IMG/VR virus record: IMGVR_UViG_3300034167_000571
Location: 1 to 36,664 of that record
DNA length: 36,664 bases
Source: a virus
Reading direction: 5' to 3' (one strand)
Shown piece by piece: positions 14,747 through 23,602 of this stretch (the first letter of the stretch is position 1; every line of letters starts with the position of its first letter). The notes below the pieces were generated by a model that ran no database searches, was not told the origin of the DNA, and saw only the letters and a list, made by a program, of their open reading frames with translations. The position numbers and the translations under genes were made by a program.

Positions 14747-14986
14747 TTACCTTTCCATGTAGTCAATTATCCTATAAACATTGCGTTCCGACACCTTAAA
14801 ATATTCTGCCGTCGCCAAAATTGAAGCCGATTTTTTGTTAGATTTCGTTTCAAAAAGATACCTTTCGTAAATGTCAAACCATGTAGCAATCGTAAAACTA
14901 ATTATTCCCGAGTACACTAATTGATTGAACACGTTTTTTTCTTTCGTTTCAGACAATAGTTCATACCTTTTTTTACCATTTTCCAT
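14747..14986 (-). CDS. Small helix-turn-helix protein in the virion operon (79 aa)
   Basis: With the start at 14986 (MENGKKRYEL; 14-base overlap with the previous gene) the protein has 79 residues; an earlier start at 15037 would overlap the zinc-ribbon gene far more. The C-terminal 30 residues (SASILATAEYFKVSERNVYRIIDYM) look like a helix-turn-helix. It lies just upstream of the head-gene promoter and may regulate it, which is inference from position. Confidence 0.6.
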   Translation of the reverse strand: MENGKKRYELLSETKEKNVFNQLVYSGIISFTIATWFDIYERYLFETKSNKKSASILATAEYFKVSERNVYRIIDYMER

Positions 14987-15218
14987 TGTCGCATTTTTCG
15001 TTTTCGCTTCGTACTTTTGGAGATAAAGGGCATCCACACAAATCGCAATAATTACCTTTTATATTTTCGAGTTTATCATTCAATCGAACGAGTAAATCTC
15101 CTTGTTTGTTTTCGGGACACCCAAAGCATATCTCTGCACGTTTATAAGCCAACGCTTCAATTTCTTCATTTGGAAAAATAAAGTTACTCCAACCGTTAAT
15201 GATATTTTTCACACTCAT
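14973..15218 (-). CDS. Small zinc-ribbon protein (81 aa)
   Basis: The 81-residue protein has Cys31-x2-Cys34 and Cys58-x2-Cys61 (then Cys63) with CGCPLSPKVRSENEKC and a GKW end. This pattern recurs in a family of Bacteroidota phage proteins of unknown role. It probably binds one zinc ion. A promoter-like sequence lies just upstream (15235-15265), so it and the following HTH gene may form a small unit between tail and head genes. Confidence 0.8.
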   Translation of the reverse strand: MSVKNIINGWSNFIFPNEEIEALAYKRAEICFGCPENKQGDLLVRLNDKLENIKGNYCDLCGCPLSPKVRSENEKCDNGKW

Positions 15219-15234
15219 AGCAAACTGTTTTTTA

Positions 15235-15265
15235 CAAAGTTACTAAAAATTTGAATTAACTTCAA
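15235..15265 (-). promoter_or_regulatory. Candidate promoter for the zinc-ribbon and HTH genes
   Basis: On the minus strand TTG (15265-15263) and TAACTTTG (15242-15235) are 20 bp apart, matching the Bacteroidota consensus. The site overlaps the end of the tape measure gene and would start RNA about 13 bases before the zinc-ribbon ATG at 15218. Confidence 0.45.
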
Positions 15266-18101
15266 TTTGATTTACTTCTGCAAATTTATAGTTAATATCT
15301 TCAACAGTAACTATTGTCGGTGGCATCGCTTTAATCGCCTGTATTGTATTATTAGTAATTACTTCTTCATTCATGAATGGTTGAGTAACTCCACGAGTTA
15401 TAATTCCGCCCCCCGCCATGAATGACGGAGACGATTTTCCGCCCCCATTATTAGAATTATTAAAGTTCATGAATGATCTAAATGCACTTCGATTTAAAAC
15501 CCCAATTCCCTCTCCCGCTTCTGCTTCAAAAGTAGTTCCGTCCTCGCCCCAAAACTTTGTCCCGCCTTGTGAATGACGTTTGCCACCAATAGGAACTATA
15601 CCCCCGTCCTCTAATTTTGTACTTGCAATTTTAGACATTTGTGCCGCAGTCGTAATACCCGCAGTAACTAACGCAGCACCCATAGCAAAACCCCCGTCAA
15701 ATTTTGGGTACTGTGCCAAGATAGAAGTTATTGCCTGTGCCCCGTTTAACATAGCCATTGCGTAAGCCAACCCTTTGCTCTCTCCAAACAATTCTTGCAT
15801 ACCGTTGCCCAACGCCTGTAAACCGCCCAAAGTCGCTTGGGTATTTTTAAGGTTGGCAACGTTCATCATTTGATTTTTTTTATCGTTTGCAATTACAGAT
15901 AACTTATCGAATTGCTCTTGCGTAAGCATTTTTTTAGTCAATTGTTCCCGCAACAAATCCATTTCTGTTTGGTAGTTTTGTTGTGCTTGTAGCATTTCTA
16001 ATTCAAATTGACCTTGTGTATTTGCTAACGCAATTTCATTGTCGGCTATTAATTGCGACGCTTTTTGCTCTTTAATTTGAGCGTCCAAAAGTTCTTTATT
16101 GACCTGTATTTGCTTATTTGTTTCGTCATCCAAAACAATTTTACTCGCCATATATTCTTTATCGGCATTAGTCAACGCTTCATTTTGAGCAATTTTAGTG
16201 TCGATAAGTTGTTGGTTAGTGCCAAGTTCCAACGCCAACATATTCTCTTTTTCTAACCGCATGTTTTCAAGCCGTATAGCTTCTTCATCTACCAACTGTT
16301 GAGTTAGTATTTTTACGCCGTCAAGTTTGCTTTGGTTTTGAGCCATGAATAAATCCAAATCCGCCTGTGCGTTTGCTTTAACGACTTCCAATTGTGAAGT
16401 CATCATTTCTTCATTCGCATCGTTTTTAGCCTTTAACATTGTAAGTTTGTCGGCTTCGGTTTTTTCGGATGCGTTGTATTCCGCTTGTGCAATAGCAATT
16501 TTTTTGTCGGATATGGTTTTTGCTAAAGTCAATTCTTCTTCGACGGTATCCGCTTTTTTGCTATTGACAGAAATGTATAAGTCCAATTCCGCTTTCAATG
16601 ACGAAGTAATATTGTCAAGTCTTTTTTGACGTAATTCCTCTGCTTTTTGCTGACGTTTCTCCTCGTCTTGTACAGCCTTTTCTGCCAAGGCATCGGATTT
16701 CATTTGTATTTTTTCTTGACGGTCAGTGTCTTTATTGACAATATCTATTTTGGCTTCCGTCGATTTTTGTATTAAGTCAACTTCATCCTGTGTGATTTTG
16801 CCTAAATTCATTAAATAAACCGCATACGCCAACCCTTTTTTATTTAGATTGTCTACTTCCTGTTTTGTCAAATCCCCTTTTAACCTCGCAGTTTCGATTG
16901 AATTAGCATAATCTTTTTCAGCCAATTTTGCGTTTTGTTCAAAGTTTGCTTTTTCCAACGCAGACGCTTGTTCCAAAATAGCAATACGTTGGGCTTCTGT
17001 TTTGGTACGGTCTCTCGATTGTAGCATTAACCTTTTGATTTGTGCTTCTTGTTTTAGGTTTTCGGTGTTTTGAACTAATTGTGCATCAGCCAAATCCTGT
17101 TGTGCTTCTTTTAATTTGGATGCAGCGTCGTATGCTTCCCCCATACTTTTGCCCAATTTCTTCATGCTTTCAATTGGGTTAGCCATGAACTGACCTAATT
17201 TTGAAAATAGATCACCGACGGATTTCAAATTAGAAATAAAAGAAACCATTGTGTTTTGAACGGCACGAACTACCGCACCAAGTCCCGCCATTGATTGTTC
17301 AATCTTATCTACCAAAGGGTCAAACGTTTTGAAATACCCAATCAATAAAGCCATTGCTATAATTATCAAACCTATTCCCGTTGCAGCGACGGCTGTTGCA
17401 AAAACTCTCATTGCACCCGTACCCACGTTTGTAGCAACCGCAAGTCCTTTTTGTGCAACAGACATTCCTTGTGTTTCTGCCCCCGCATTTTTAATTGACG
17501 AAGCACCTTGTTGAAACGATTTTCCAACCAAATCAGTAATCGGAGCAATCTTTGACATGCTCTCTTTTACTGTATTTATGCTACCCCCAAACAATCCCGT
17601 ACTATTTAAAGCGTCCGTTATTGCGGTTTTATAATCTCCAATGCTTATTTTTTGTTGCTCTAATTGGGATACGTTGTCCTTAATTATCTTGTTATTGGCA
17701 TCAATCTTTTCATTTACCAAAGCGATTGCTTTCGCCCCCTCGGGCGTTGCGACATTCAATTCATTTCTTAATTTAATAAGTTCAGAATTGTTCTGACGTG
17801 CTTCCCCGATTGTTTTGTTTTCTTTATCTACTGCAATAGACAAAGCTTCTTCGGACGTTTTTAATTGCCCATTTGACGTAATCAGTTGAGTAATAGTCGA
17901 TTGTTGGTTTCGGTATTCCGTACCTAAACGACGTAAAACGGCTTCGTTCTTTACGAATTCTTCCGAATTTTCTGCACCGCTTTTTTTCAATTTCGCTTGT
18001 TCATCCCGTAATGATGCAATATTGGCTTTTAATTCAGACGCACTTTTAACGAGAGCGTCTGTATTTATATCTAATTGAGCAATGGTTATTTTCTCTGCCA
18101 T
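15243..18101 (-). CDS. Tail tape measure protein
   Basis: At 952 residues this is the longest protein. It has long coiled coils (10-160 and 330-760, rich in Gln, Lys, Glu, Ala), a hydrophobic segment (about 235-260, ATGIGLIIIAMALLIGYF), a second Ala/Gly-rich hydrophobic part (790-850) and a Gly-rich C-terminus. This is the layout of siphovirus tape measures, which set tail length and are ejected with DNA. By the usual rule of about 0.15 nm per residue the tail would be near 140 nm. No lysozyme or peptidase motif is seen. Confidence 0.92.
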   Translation of the reverse strand: MAEKITIAQLDINTDALVKSASELKANIASLRDEQAKLKKSGAENSEEFVKNEAVLRRLGTEYRNQQSTITQLITSNGQLKTSEEALSIAVDKENKTIGEARQNNSELIKLRNELNVATPEGAKAIALVNEKIDANNKIIKDNVSQLEQQKISIGDYKTAITDALNSTGLFGGSINTVKESMSKIAPITDLVGKSFQQGASSIKNAGAETQGMSVAQKGLAVATNVGTGAMRVFATAVAATGIGLIIIAMALLIGYFKTFDPLVDKIEQSMAGLGAVVRAVQNTMVSFISNLKSVGDLFSKLGQFMANPIESMKKLGKSMGEAYDAASKLKEAQQDLADAQLVQNTENLKQEAQIKRLMLQSRDRTKTEAQRIAILEQASALEKANFEQNAKLAEKDYANSIETARLKGDLTKQEVDNLNKKGLAYAVYLMNLGKITQDEVDLIQKSTEAKIDIVNKDTDRQEKIQMKSDALAEKAVQDEEKRQQKAEELRQKRLDNITSSLKAELDLYISVNSKKADTVEEELTLAKTISDKKIAIAQAEYNASEKTEADKLTMLKAKNDANEEMMTSQLEVVKANAQADLDLFMAQNQSKLDGVKILTQQLVDEEAIRLENMRLEKENMLALELGTNQQLIDTKIAQNEALTNADKEYMASKIVLDDETNKQIQVNKELLDAQIKEQKASQLIADNEIALANTQGQFELEMLQAQQNYQTEMDLLREQLTKKMLTQEQFDKLSVIANDKKNQMMNVANLKNTQATLGGLQALGNGMQELFGESKGLAYAMAMLNGAQAITSILAQYPKFDGGFAMGAALVTAGITTAAQMSKIASTKLEDGGIVPIGGKRHSQGGTKFWGEDGTTFEAEAGEGIGVLNRSAFRSFMNFNNSNNGGGKSSPSFMAGGGIITRGVTQPFMNEEVITNNTIQAIKAMPPTIVTVEDINYKFAEVNQIEVNSNF

Positions 18102-18106
18102 TTTTT

Positions 18107-18388
18107 CTATCCGTTTATTGTTAGTGTATTACTATGTCTTTCAATGCTTTTATCTATTGTTGTTAGAAAAAGTCTTATTGTGTGTTTTTCTTCGTCGGTA
18201 ACAATGACGTCCCACACAAAATCTGTAATTTTATTTACTTCCAAATCAGTTTCTAAATTCAATATGTAATTGCTTGGATAAGCACTTGTTAATGACACCC
18301 GAATAATTTCTCCATTCGACGCCAATTTTTCTGTTTGCCCAAGTTCAAATTCCAATTTAGGATTTTCTTGTCTTGTTATTAATATCAT
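18107..18388 (-). CDS. Unknown small tail-module protein (93 aa)
   Basis: The 93-residue protein is predicted to be beta-rich and soluble. It lies between the 850-residue tail protein (4-base overlap) and the tape measure gene (5-base gap). No family is recognised. Its position suggests a tail-tip or tape-measure chaperone role, unproven. Confidence 0.65.
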   Translation of the reverse strand: MILITRQENPKLEFELGQTEKLASNGEIIRVSLTSAYPSNYILNLETDLEVNKITDFVWDVIVTDEEKHTIRLFLTTIDKSIERHSNTLTING

Positions 18389-20937
18389 TGATAAGAAGTT
18401 ATATGGTTACTACTAACTGTTGATTGCGACAAATAACAGTCCCAAACTAAAGGTATTGTTCCTCCGCCAAATATATTCAAATAGTCATGCTGAATGGAAA
18501 CTGTAAAAACATTTGATGTTACATAAATATCTTGATATTGAAGTCCCGCACTAAAATTGTCGTAATGAAACCTCATCATTTTAGGCAGTATTAAATCAGA
18601 AGCAAAAGTTATTTGTAGTTGCCTACTACTTATAAGAAGTTCGGGTGTTACATAAAGCGTTTGCAATGAAATTAAATTAATATAAGTACAGTTAGTAGGC
18701 ACTACGCACCCCGTTAAAGATATTTGCGAAAGAGAAGAACTCAATCCAATTCCAACAGTTCCAAGCCACAACCTAATTTGAGTGGATATTGTTAATGCAT
18801 TTACAATTCCTGTAAAAACAAAAACTGCTGTGTTTGTAGTAGCGGTTACTGAATAAGTGTCTACCGATAAAAGAGTATTGCTAAAAACACCAAACCCGTA
18901 TTGAGTTACCTCTAATGAAACAGGTATTGGTAAAATTGCGTCTGTTGAAAAAGTAACTGTAATTGTGCATCCATTAACGACTACGTTTGTTATATTGATA
19001 AAAGTAACAATTCCCGCCCCAATCGTTTCGCCTTCCGTATAGTAATCCACTTCAATTAATTCAACTTTTGTGTATTTGTCTTTAATGAAATTCACTATTT
19101 TATTTACGATGTAATATGAACTCCATTGTTCAATATAAATCATTCTTTTAAAGTCAAAATCAGAAACGTCTTTTGACGTCAAATATAAATTTGCTTCTAC
19201 TATTTTTGACGTGTTAAGTATTTGTGAAATTTGCTTGTAATTATCAACTAAAATAGCGTCCCAACTTAATCTCCAATTTGAAGCGTATGGAATATTTCCT
19301 GTATACGTTGTCGATTGTGATAGTGCCTTTGATTTTATATTTATGTTTTGAGCAACCATTGAATAACGCAAAGTATAAAACCTACCCGAAAGCTCTTTAT
19401 ATTCAATCGTGTTATTCTCTTTAATTTCTTTGTCCCAAATTTTGTAAACGTTTACAGAAGCAGCATTGATTTCAACAAAATTATTAGTCGGAGTGTAAAA
19501 CTTTGATTGAACTACAACGGTGCGTTCTTTTAAATTCTGATTGTCAATCTTTAACTGCCCATTGTTATACGTTAAAGTTTCTATGTCGTATTTGTAAGTG
19601 AACTCATTTGATTGTGCGTAACTCCCAACCACATAACTTTCATTCAATCTAACAGGGTATTTATTGCTCCAATCTAAAACATCATTTTCCTGTATGATTT
19701 CCTTTAAAGTTCTATATTCAATATGGTTTGAATATTTGTCTTTAAACGGCGTCAATGCAAAATGATTGACAACTTCTTTTACAAAATCCGTCGCCAAAAA
19801 ATCAACTAAAACGTCATCAAAATTTACTTGATAACCATTTAATTTGTCTACAAAAAGTTCGAAACTCCCCGTTAAAGATGAAGGCCCAAAAGAATTATCA
19901 GACGCTGCACTATTAGAAAAAGATATTTGATCTCCAACGTTTAAAGTCAATATTACATATCCCAACCCCGCTGTGCTAAAAGTACCTTGGTCAATAAATG
20001 TTCCCGCAGAATTATAAACATAGTACTGTATTTCTCTAAAATATGTAGTATTCGTTAAAACAAAAGTTGAAGTTACTGCATATTCACCCGTCGCTCTTAT
20101 TTTATAAATCCCCGCCTGTAAAAAAACATATCTATTGTTAGCAATGTTTACATAAGTGTTTGACGGATATGGAGAATTAGGAAAGAAATCGGGGATTTGT
20201 TGAATTCCTTGCCACAATATATTTCCTGAATAAAAACTATAAGAAGAAGTTCTAACTCCTGTTACATGCGTTTCCACATTTAGATAATTAGTGCCTGTAA
20301 CGGGTACGGGTTTTGGAAAAGTCATAAACCAATTAAGAAACTTTTGGGTTTGGAATATCGCACCCGAATAAGTAAAACCCGCAAACTGATGTATCCTATC
20401 CCAAATGTAACTCATTCGAGCAGACGGAACTTGATAGTCAATATTAAAAGTACCGCCGTCATAATTGTTTCCGTTAAAGTCAGCAAAAATATACATGTAT
20501 GGAAGATTGTTTAAAAAACTTGCAGTTACATTTGCAACGTTTTTTAAGTGACTTAACCCCGATATGTTTACGTCAGTCAATGTTTTGTTTTCTATTGCCT
20601 TGTAGAAATCAATGACGCCGTCATATAAAGTGACTTTAAAATCATTTGATGTTGAAGTAACAACCGCCCAACCATTATAAATTAGCCATTCTCCCGTAAT
20701 TGCGTCCTGTAAATTTGCTTTTAATTTCGTATAAGGACGTGTTGATTTATTACCTACAATCCCTAATAGTTGCATATGCTTAACATTGCCAGGCGTTTTT
20801 GGTATAGCAAAATTGTTAGTTGCGTTGGTTTGTCTTGTATGTAAATTAGTGATATTATTTCTTTGTTTGGTTTGTGCCAAACGATTAATATCTTTTAATT
20901 CCATTTCAAACCCCTCGATGTATAACTTGTAACTCAT
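18385..20937 (-). CDS. Large tail-tip (distal tail / tail-associated) protein
   Basis: The 850-residue beta-rich protein begins MSYKLYIEGFEMELKD, then has a part (50-640) with many Tyr, Asn and Thr residues typical of tail-tip or baseplate proteins of Bacteroidota siphophages. The last 210 residues hold two related beta domains: compare TVTFSTDAILPIPVSLEV and QITFASDLILPKMMRFHY. It probably forms the tail tip hub with the 380-residue neighbour. No enzyme motif is seen. Confidence 0.65.
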   Translation of the reverse strand: MSYKLYIEGFEMELKDINRLAQTKQRNNITNLHTRQTNATNNFAIPKTPGNVKHMQLLGIVGNKSTRPYTKLKANLQDAITGEWLIYNGWAVVTSTSNDFKVTLYDGVIDFYKAIENKTLTDVNISGLSHLKNVANVTASFLNNLPYMYIFADFNGNNYDGGTFNIDYQVPSARMSYIWDRIHQFAGFTYSGAIFQTQKFLNWFMTFPKPVPVTGTNYLNVETHVTGVRTSSYSFYSGNILWQGIQQIPDFFPNSPYPSNTYVNIANNRYVFLQAGIYKIRATGEYAVTSTFVLTNTTYFREIQYYVYNSAGTFIDQGTFSTAGLGYVILTLNVGDQISFSNSAASDNSFGPSSLTGSFELFVDKLNGYQVNFDDVLVDFLATDFVKEVVNHFALTPFKDKYSNHIEYRTLKEIIQENDVLDWSNKYPVRLNESYVVGSYAQSNEFTYKYDIETLTYNNGQLKIDNQNLKERTVVVQSKFYTPTNNFVEINAASVNVYKIWDKEIKENNTIEYKELSGRFYTLRYSMVAQNINIKSKALSQSTTYTGNIPYASNWRLSWDAILVDNYKQISQILNTSKIVEANLYLTSKDVSDFDFKRMIYIEQWSSYYIVNKIVNFIKDKYTKVELIEVDYYTEGETIGAGIVTFINITNVVVNGCTITVTFSTDAILPIPVSLEVTQYGFGVFSNTLLSVDTYSVTATTNTAVFVFTGIVNALTISTQIRLWLGTVGIGLSSSLSQISLTGCVVPTNCTYINLISLQTLYVTPELLISSRQLQITFASDLILPKMMRFHYDNFSAGLQYQDIYVTSNVFTVSIQHDYLNIFGGGTIPLVWDCYLSQSTVSSNHITSYQ

Positions 20938-20940
20938 TGT

Positions 20941-22083
20941 TTATAGTGTTATATTGTTCCTCAACGGTAAGTCAAATGCAAAATTAAATCTATTCAAATC
21001 CGTTTTAGCATTCTGTATTTTAAAATCGGTTGTTTTCAACGATACCTCTAACCAATCAAAATAAGTGTTTTGTGCGTACTGCATTCCTGTAAACATGTAT
21101 AATGTAGGACTTTCAATCATTTCAGAAATCAAAACCATGTCGTCTTCTGAAAGTACGTCTGTCGTTACAGTAATAGTGTCGTATGCTATACGTCCAATTT
21201 GCACCGTTGGAGACGTCGTATCCTCTATGTTTTCAAAGTCGTTTTCTAATTGACCAATATCTTTAACCGAGCGATTTCTTATTCCTCTTGGAAATAGCCA
21301 ATAATTCCAACCCCCAAATGAATTTCTCCATTTCATGTAAACACCGCAATTGTCTTTTTCCTTAACGACGTCAAAATAGAATGTACTATTTCCCGCATTG
21401 ATTTGCATTTCATTTCTGCCGTATTGCAAAGGCAAAACGCTTTCAATTGTCTCTGTTGTTTGACCGTCGCAAAACGCTAAACGATTAACAGAACCCGTTG
21501 AAGCAAAAGTGTAATTAGTTAAATTTGACTTATTTATCAATTGAATTGACGTGTTAGAAGCCTTGTTATAAATAGTAATGTCAAATGGATACCCGTCCCA
21601 ATATTTAACATAAGCCTTATTGTTATTTGCTTTCACAAAAGGACTTAACATAATGCAGTTGTCTTTATTCAAAAATAACGGGTATCGTCTTTTATATTCT
21701 TCCAATTGAAGAACACCCGCCAACCAAACATACGTTCTTGTTTGGCTAACATACGTTGAGTTTGAAAGGTAAATTCTATATTCAATCAATGTATTTAAAA
21801 GTATGTTATTTGACCAATAGTAAACGTATCCGTCATTTTGAATGTCTAAATTTAAGTCATCATTCAAATTGTGAACGCTAATTAAATTCTTGATAAAGTC
21901 GCTAAAATTAAAATAGAATTCTCCTTGTGGGTTTGGATACAATGTTAGCACATAAGCACCAAATCGCACTTCTGCATACCGAGTGTCTAATGATGTATTG
22001 TCAGAATAAAACCTTACCACGTTGTTATTATAAGCCATTAACAATGTGCTTGTTGAAATTTCTTTATTGAATACTATTGCCAT
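20941..22083 (-). CDS. Tail structural protein (380 aa)
   Basis: The 380-residue protein starts MAIVFNKEISTSTLLMAYNN and is mainly beta-strand, with many aromatic residues and a mid-part with a Trp-rich segment (YMKWRNSFGGWNYWLF). Order and make-up suit a distal tail or baseplate part acting with the 850-residue protein (3-base gap). The exact role cannot be told from the sequence. Confidence 0.6.
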   Translation of the reverse strand: MAIVFNKEISTSTLLMAYNNNVVRFYSDNTSLDTRYAEVRFGAYVLTLYPNPQGEFYFNFSDFIKNLISVHNLNDDLNLDIQNDGYVYYWSNNILLNTLIEYRIYLSNSTYVSQTRTYVWLAGVLQLEEYKRRYPLFLNKDNCIMLSPFVKANNNKAYVKYWDGYPFDITIYNKASNTSIQLINKSNLTNYTFASTGSVNRLAFCDGQTTETIESVLPLQYGRNEMQINAGNSTFYFDVVKEKDNCGVYMKWRNSFGGWNYWLFPRGIRNRSVKDIGQLENDFENIEDTTSPTVQIGRIAYDTITVTTDVLSEDDMVLISEMIESPTLYMFTGMQYAQNTYFDWLEVSLKTTDFKIQNAKTDLNRFNFAFDLPLRNNITL

Positions 22084-22093
22084 TTTCTATATT

Positions 22094-22555
22094 TTATGCT
22101 ACGCTTTTTAACATAGCGATTATTTCATTACTAAATTTTATTGTCTCAACCGCACCGACTTTGTCAATAATTTTTTGGATGCGTTCTTCTGTTATTACGG
22201 TGCTAATCAATTCGACACCGCCTTGTTCTTTACGTCCCCAACCGTCCTTTGCAATTTTACGAGCAATTAAGAACGCTAATGATGACAATTTGATTTCATT
22301 CAATACGGCAGTAAAAACGCCTTTATCCAATATCCACTGTTCAATCATTTTCATAGGCGGAAACTTTCCCGCTTTCCGTCCCGCTTCTAATTGTACGGCA
22401 TAATCATTACCTATTAATTTGACGCTATTCTCTGACGTTATGACTTCCAATGAATTTGCAAAGTCGCCACTCGCTCTCATTTTTTTTGCATCATGCAAAG
22501 CAATAATGTCTTTTTTTATTGCTTCAAATTCCGCTATTAAAATGTCATTAAGCAT
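22094..22555 (-). CDS. HK97 gp10-like tail completion / neck protein
   Basis: The 153-residue protein has the pattern of gp10-like proteins: an N-terminal helix, then a segment where YAVQLEAGRKAGKFPP (68-83) matches the usual Y-x-x-x-x-E-x-G-T/R-x-x-x-x-P-P motif, followed by helices with ARKIAKDG. These proteins sit at the head-tail joint. It overlaps the tail-terminator-like gene by 8 bases, the common gene pair. Confidence 0.7.
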   Translation of the reverse strand: MLNDILIAEFEAIKKDIIALHDAKKMRASGDFANSLEVITSENSVKLIGNDYAVQLEAGRKAGKFPPMKMIEQWILDKGVFTAVLNEIKLSSLAFLIARKIAKDGWGRKEQGGVELISTVITEERIQKIIDKVGAVETIKFSNEIIAMLKSVA

Positions 22556-22991
22556 CTGTTTTGATTGAATAAGTTACTAACAATCCGTCCTTGTTTGTAT
22601 CCAAAACATTCACTACGTCAATACAATCAAATGAAAGTATCTCCATATCAGTACACCCGAAACTATTAGCCATTGTCTCAAACACCGTAAGCAACGGCTC
22701 GATATTCAAAACGTATTTTGAACGTGCTTCGTCATTTCCTAATTCATCGAGGTACGGCATGTCCATTGTGGATTGCTTTACCAAAAAGAACATCCCATTA
22801 AAAATGTAGTTTGCTATTCGTGTGCCGTTGGTATTCATGATTGCTTTACGAGGGGACGGCTCATGCAAACAGTAAATATCTGAATTGCCCAATGTGGATT
22901 TCAAAAGGTTTAAATTCGCTTTCCGTCCGTAATGGTATTTTAAGCCATTGTCGTTGCAGTAGTCCTGTAATATTCTAACAAAATCTGTCAT
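22548..22991 (-). CDS. Tail terminator-like protein
   Basis: The 147-residue protein has a helical start followed by a beta-rich body ending in VTYSIKTDA. Length and the pairing with a gp10-like gene suggest the ring protein that closes the tail tube or joins the neck. There is no unique motif, so the call rests on size and order. Confidence 0.5.
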   Translation of the reverse strand: MTDFVRILQDYCNDNGLKYHYGRKANLNLLKSTLGNSDIYCLHEPSPRKAIMNTNGTRIANYIFNGMFFLVKQSTMDMPYLDELGNDEARSKYVLNIEPLLTVFETMANSFGCTDMEILSFDCIDVVNVLDTNKDGLLVTYSIKTDA

Positions 22992-22993
22992 GT

Positions 22994-23584
22994 CTATTTA
23001 TGTTTGGTACGCAATTTATCGTACTCGTAATTAACTTCGTTTTTTTCCTTGTGGCATACTAACAATGTTAGTATCTCATTGTACGCTTTATGCTGTAAAT
23101 CGTAAGGGTAAATATGGTATATTTCTCCCAATTGAACTAACGGCATAACGTTTGAGAATTTGTCTAAACGGTTGCCCCCCGCTTGTTCCCATAGTCCCGT
23201 ATTGATTGAAATTGATTGTAGCAATTTCTTTTCACGTTCCAATAAATCCTTAAATGCTTTGATTAGATAGTTTTGTGCCGAGAAAAATTCGTCAATTTCA
23301 CAGTTCCAAAACCCTTTAATTGTTTTGTCAAACATGACGTTGTGAGTTATTTTGGTATCTTCCTCACTTATTCCGTATGCTAAACAAAACAGGTCTTTTT
23401 GCTTCTCCCAACTATCCAAGTTTTTGATGAGTACCAAACACTTACGGACGTCCGAATACGAAAGCCTGTTAAAATCTATATTCCCGTTAGATAATTTGTT
23501 CTTTGGTTTTAAGAACGGTAACACCGCATCGTAATTGCCTGTGTCTTTGAGTAATGAATACTCTTTTATTGTTATTCTATCCAT
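22994..23584 (-). CDS. Unknown tail-module protein after TerL, possible assembly chaperone (196 aa)
   Basis: The 196-residue helical protein has a basic C-terminus (KLRTKHK). Proteins of this type sit near neck genes in Bacteroidota phages. I considered a tail assembly chaperone, but it is not next to the tape measure gene and there is no frameshift extension. A TATCTTTG at 23594-23587 lies only two bases before the start and lacks an upstream TTG. Confidence 0.5.
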   Translation of the reverse strand: MDRITIKEYSLLKDTGNYDAVLPFLKPKNKLSNGNIDFNRLSYSDVRKCLVLIKNLDSWEKQKDLFCLAYGISEEDTKITHNVMFDKTIKGFWNCEIDEFFSAQNYLIKAFKDLLEREKKLLQSISINTGLWEQAGGNRLDKFSNVMPLVQLGEIYHIYPYDLQHKAYNEILTLLVCHKEKNEVNYEYDKLRTKHK

Positions 23585-23602
23585 GACAAAGATATAAAAA
23601 AA

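Noticed and set aside
15580-17514. Several plus-strand frames of 60-95 residues opposite the tape measure gene
   Set aside because: They are shadows of a long coiled-coil gene with biased codons; they show no family resemblance and are not arranged as an operon.
22994-23584. Tail assembly chaperone with programmed frameshift
   Set aside because: No slippery sequence with an extending frame is seen at its end, and the tape measure gene is far away.
23587-23594. TATCTTTG as promoter of the 196-residue gene
   Set aside because: Only two bases separate it from the ATG and there is no TTG or late-type block upstream, so it may be chance in AT-rich DNA.
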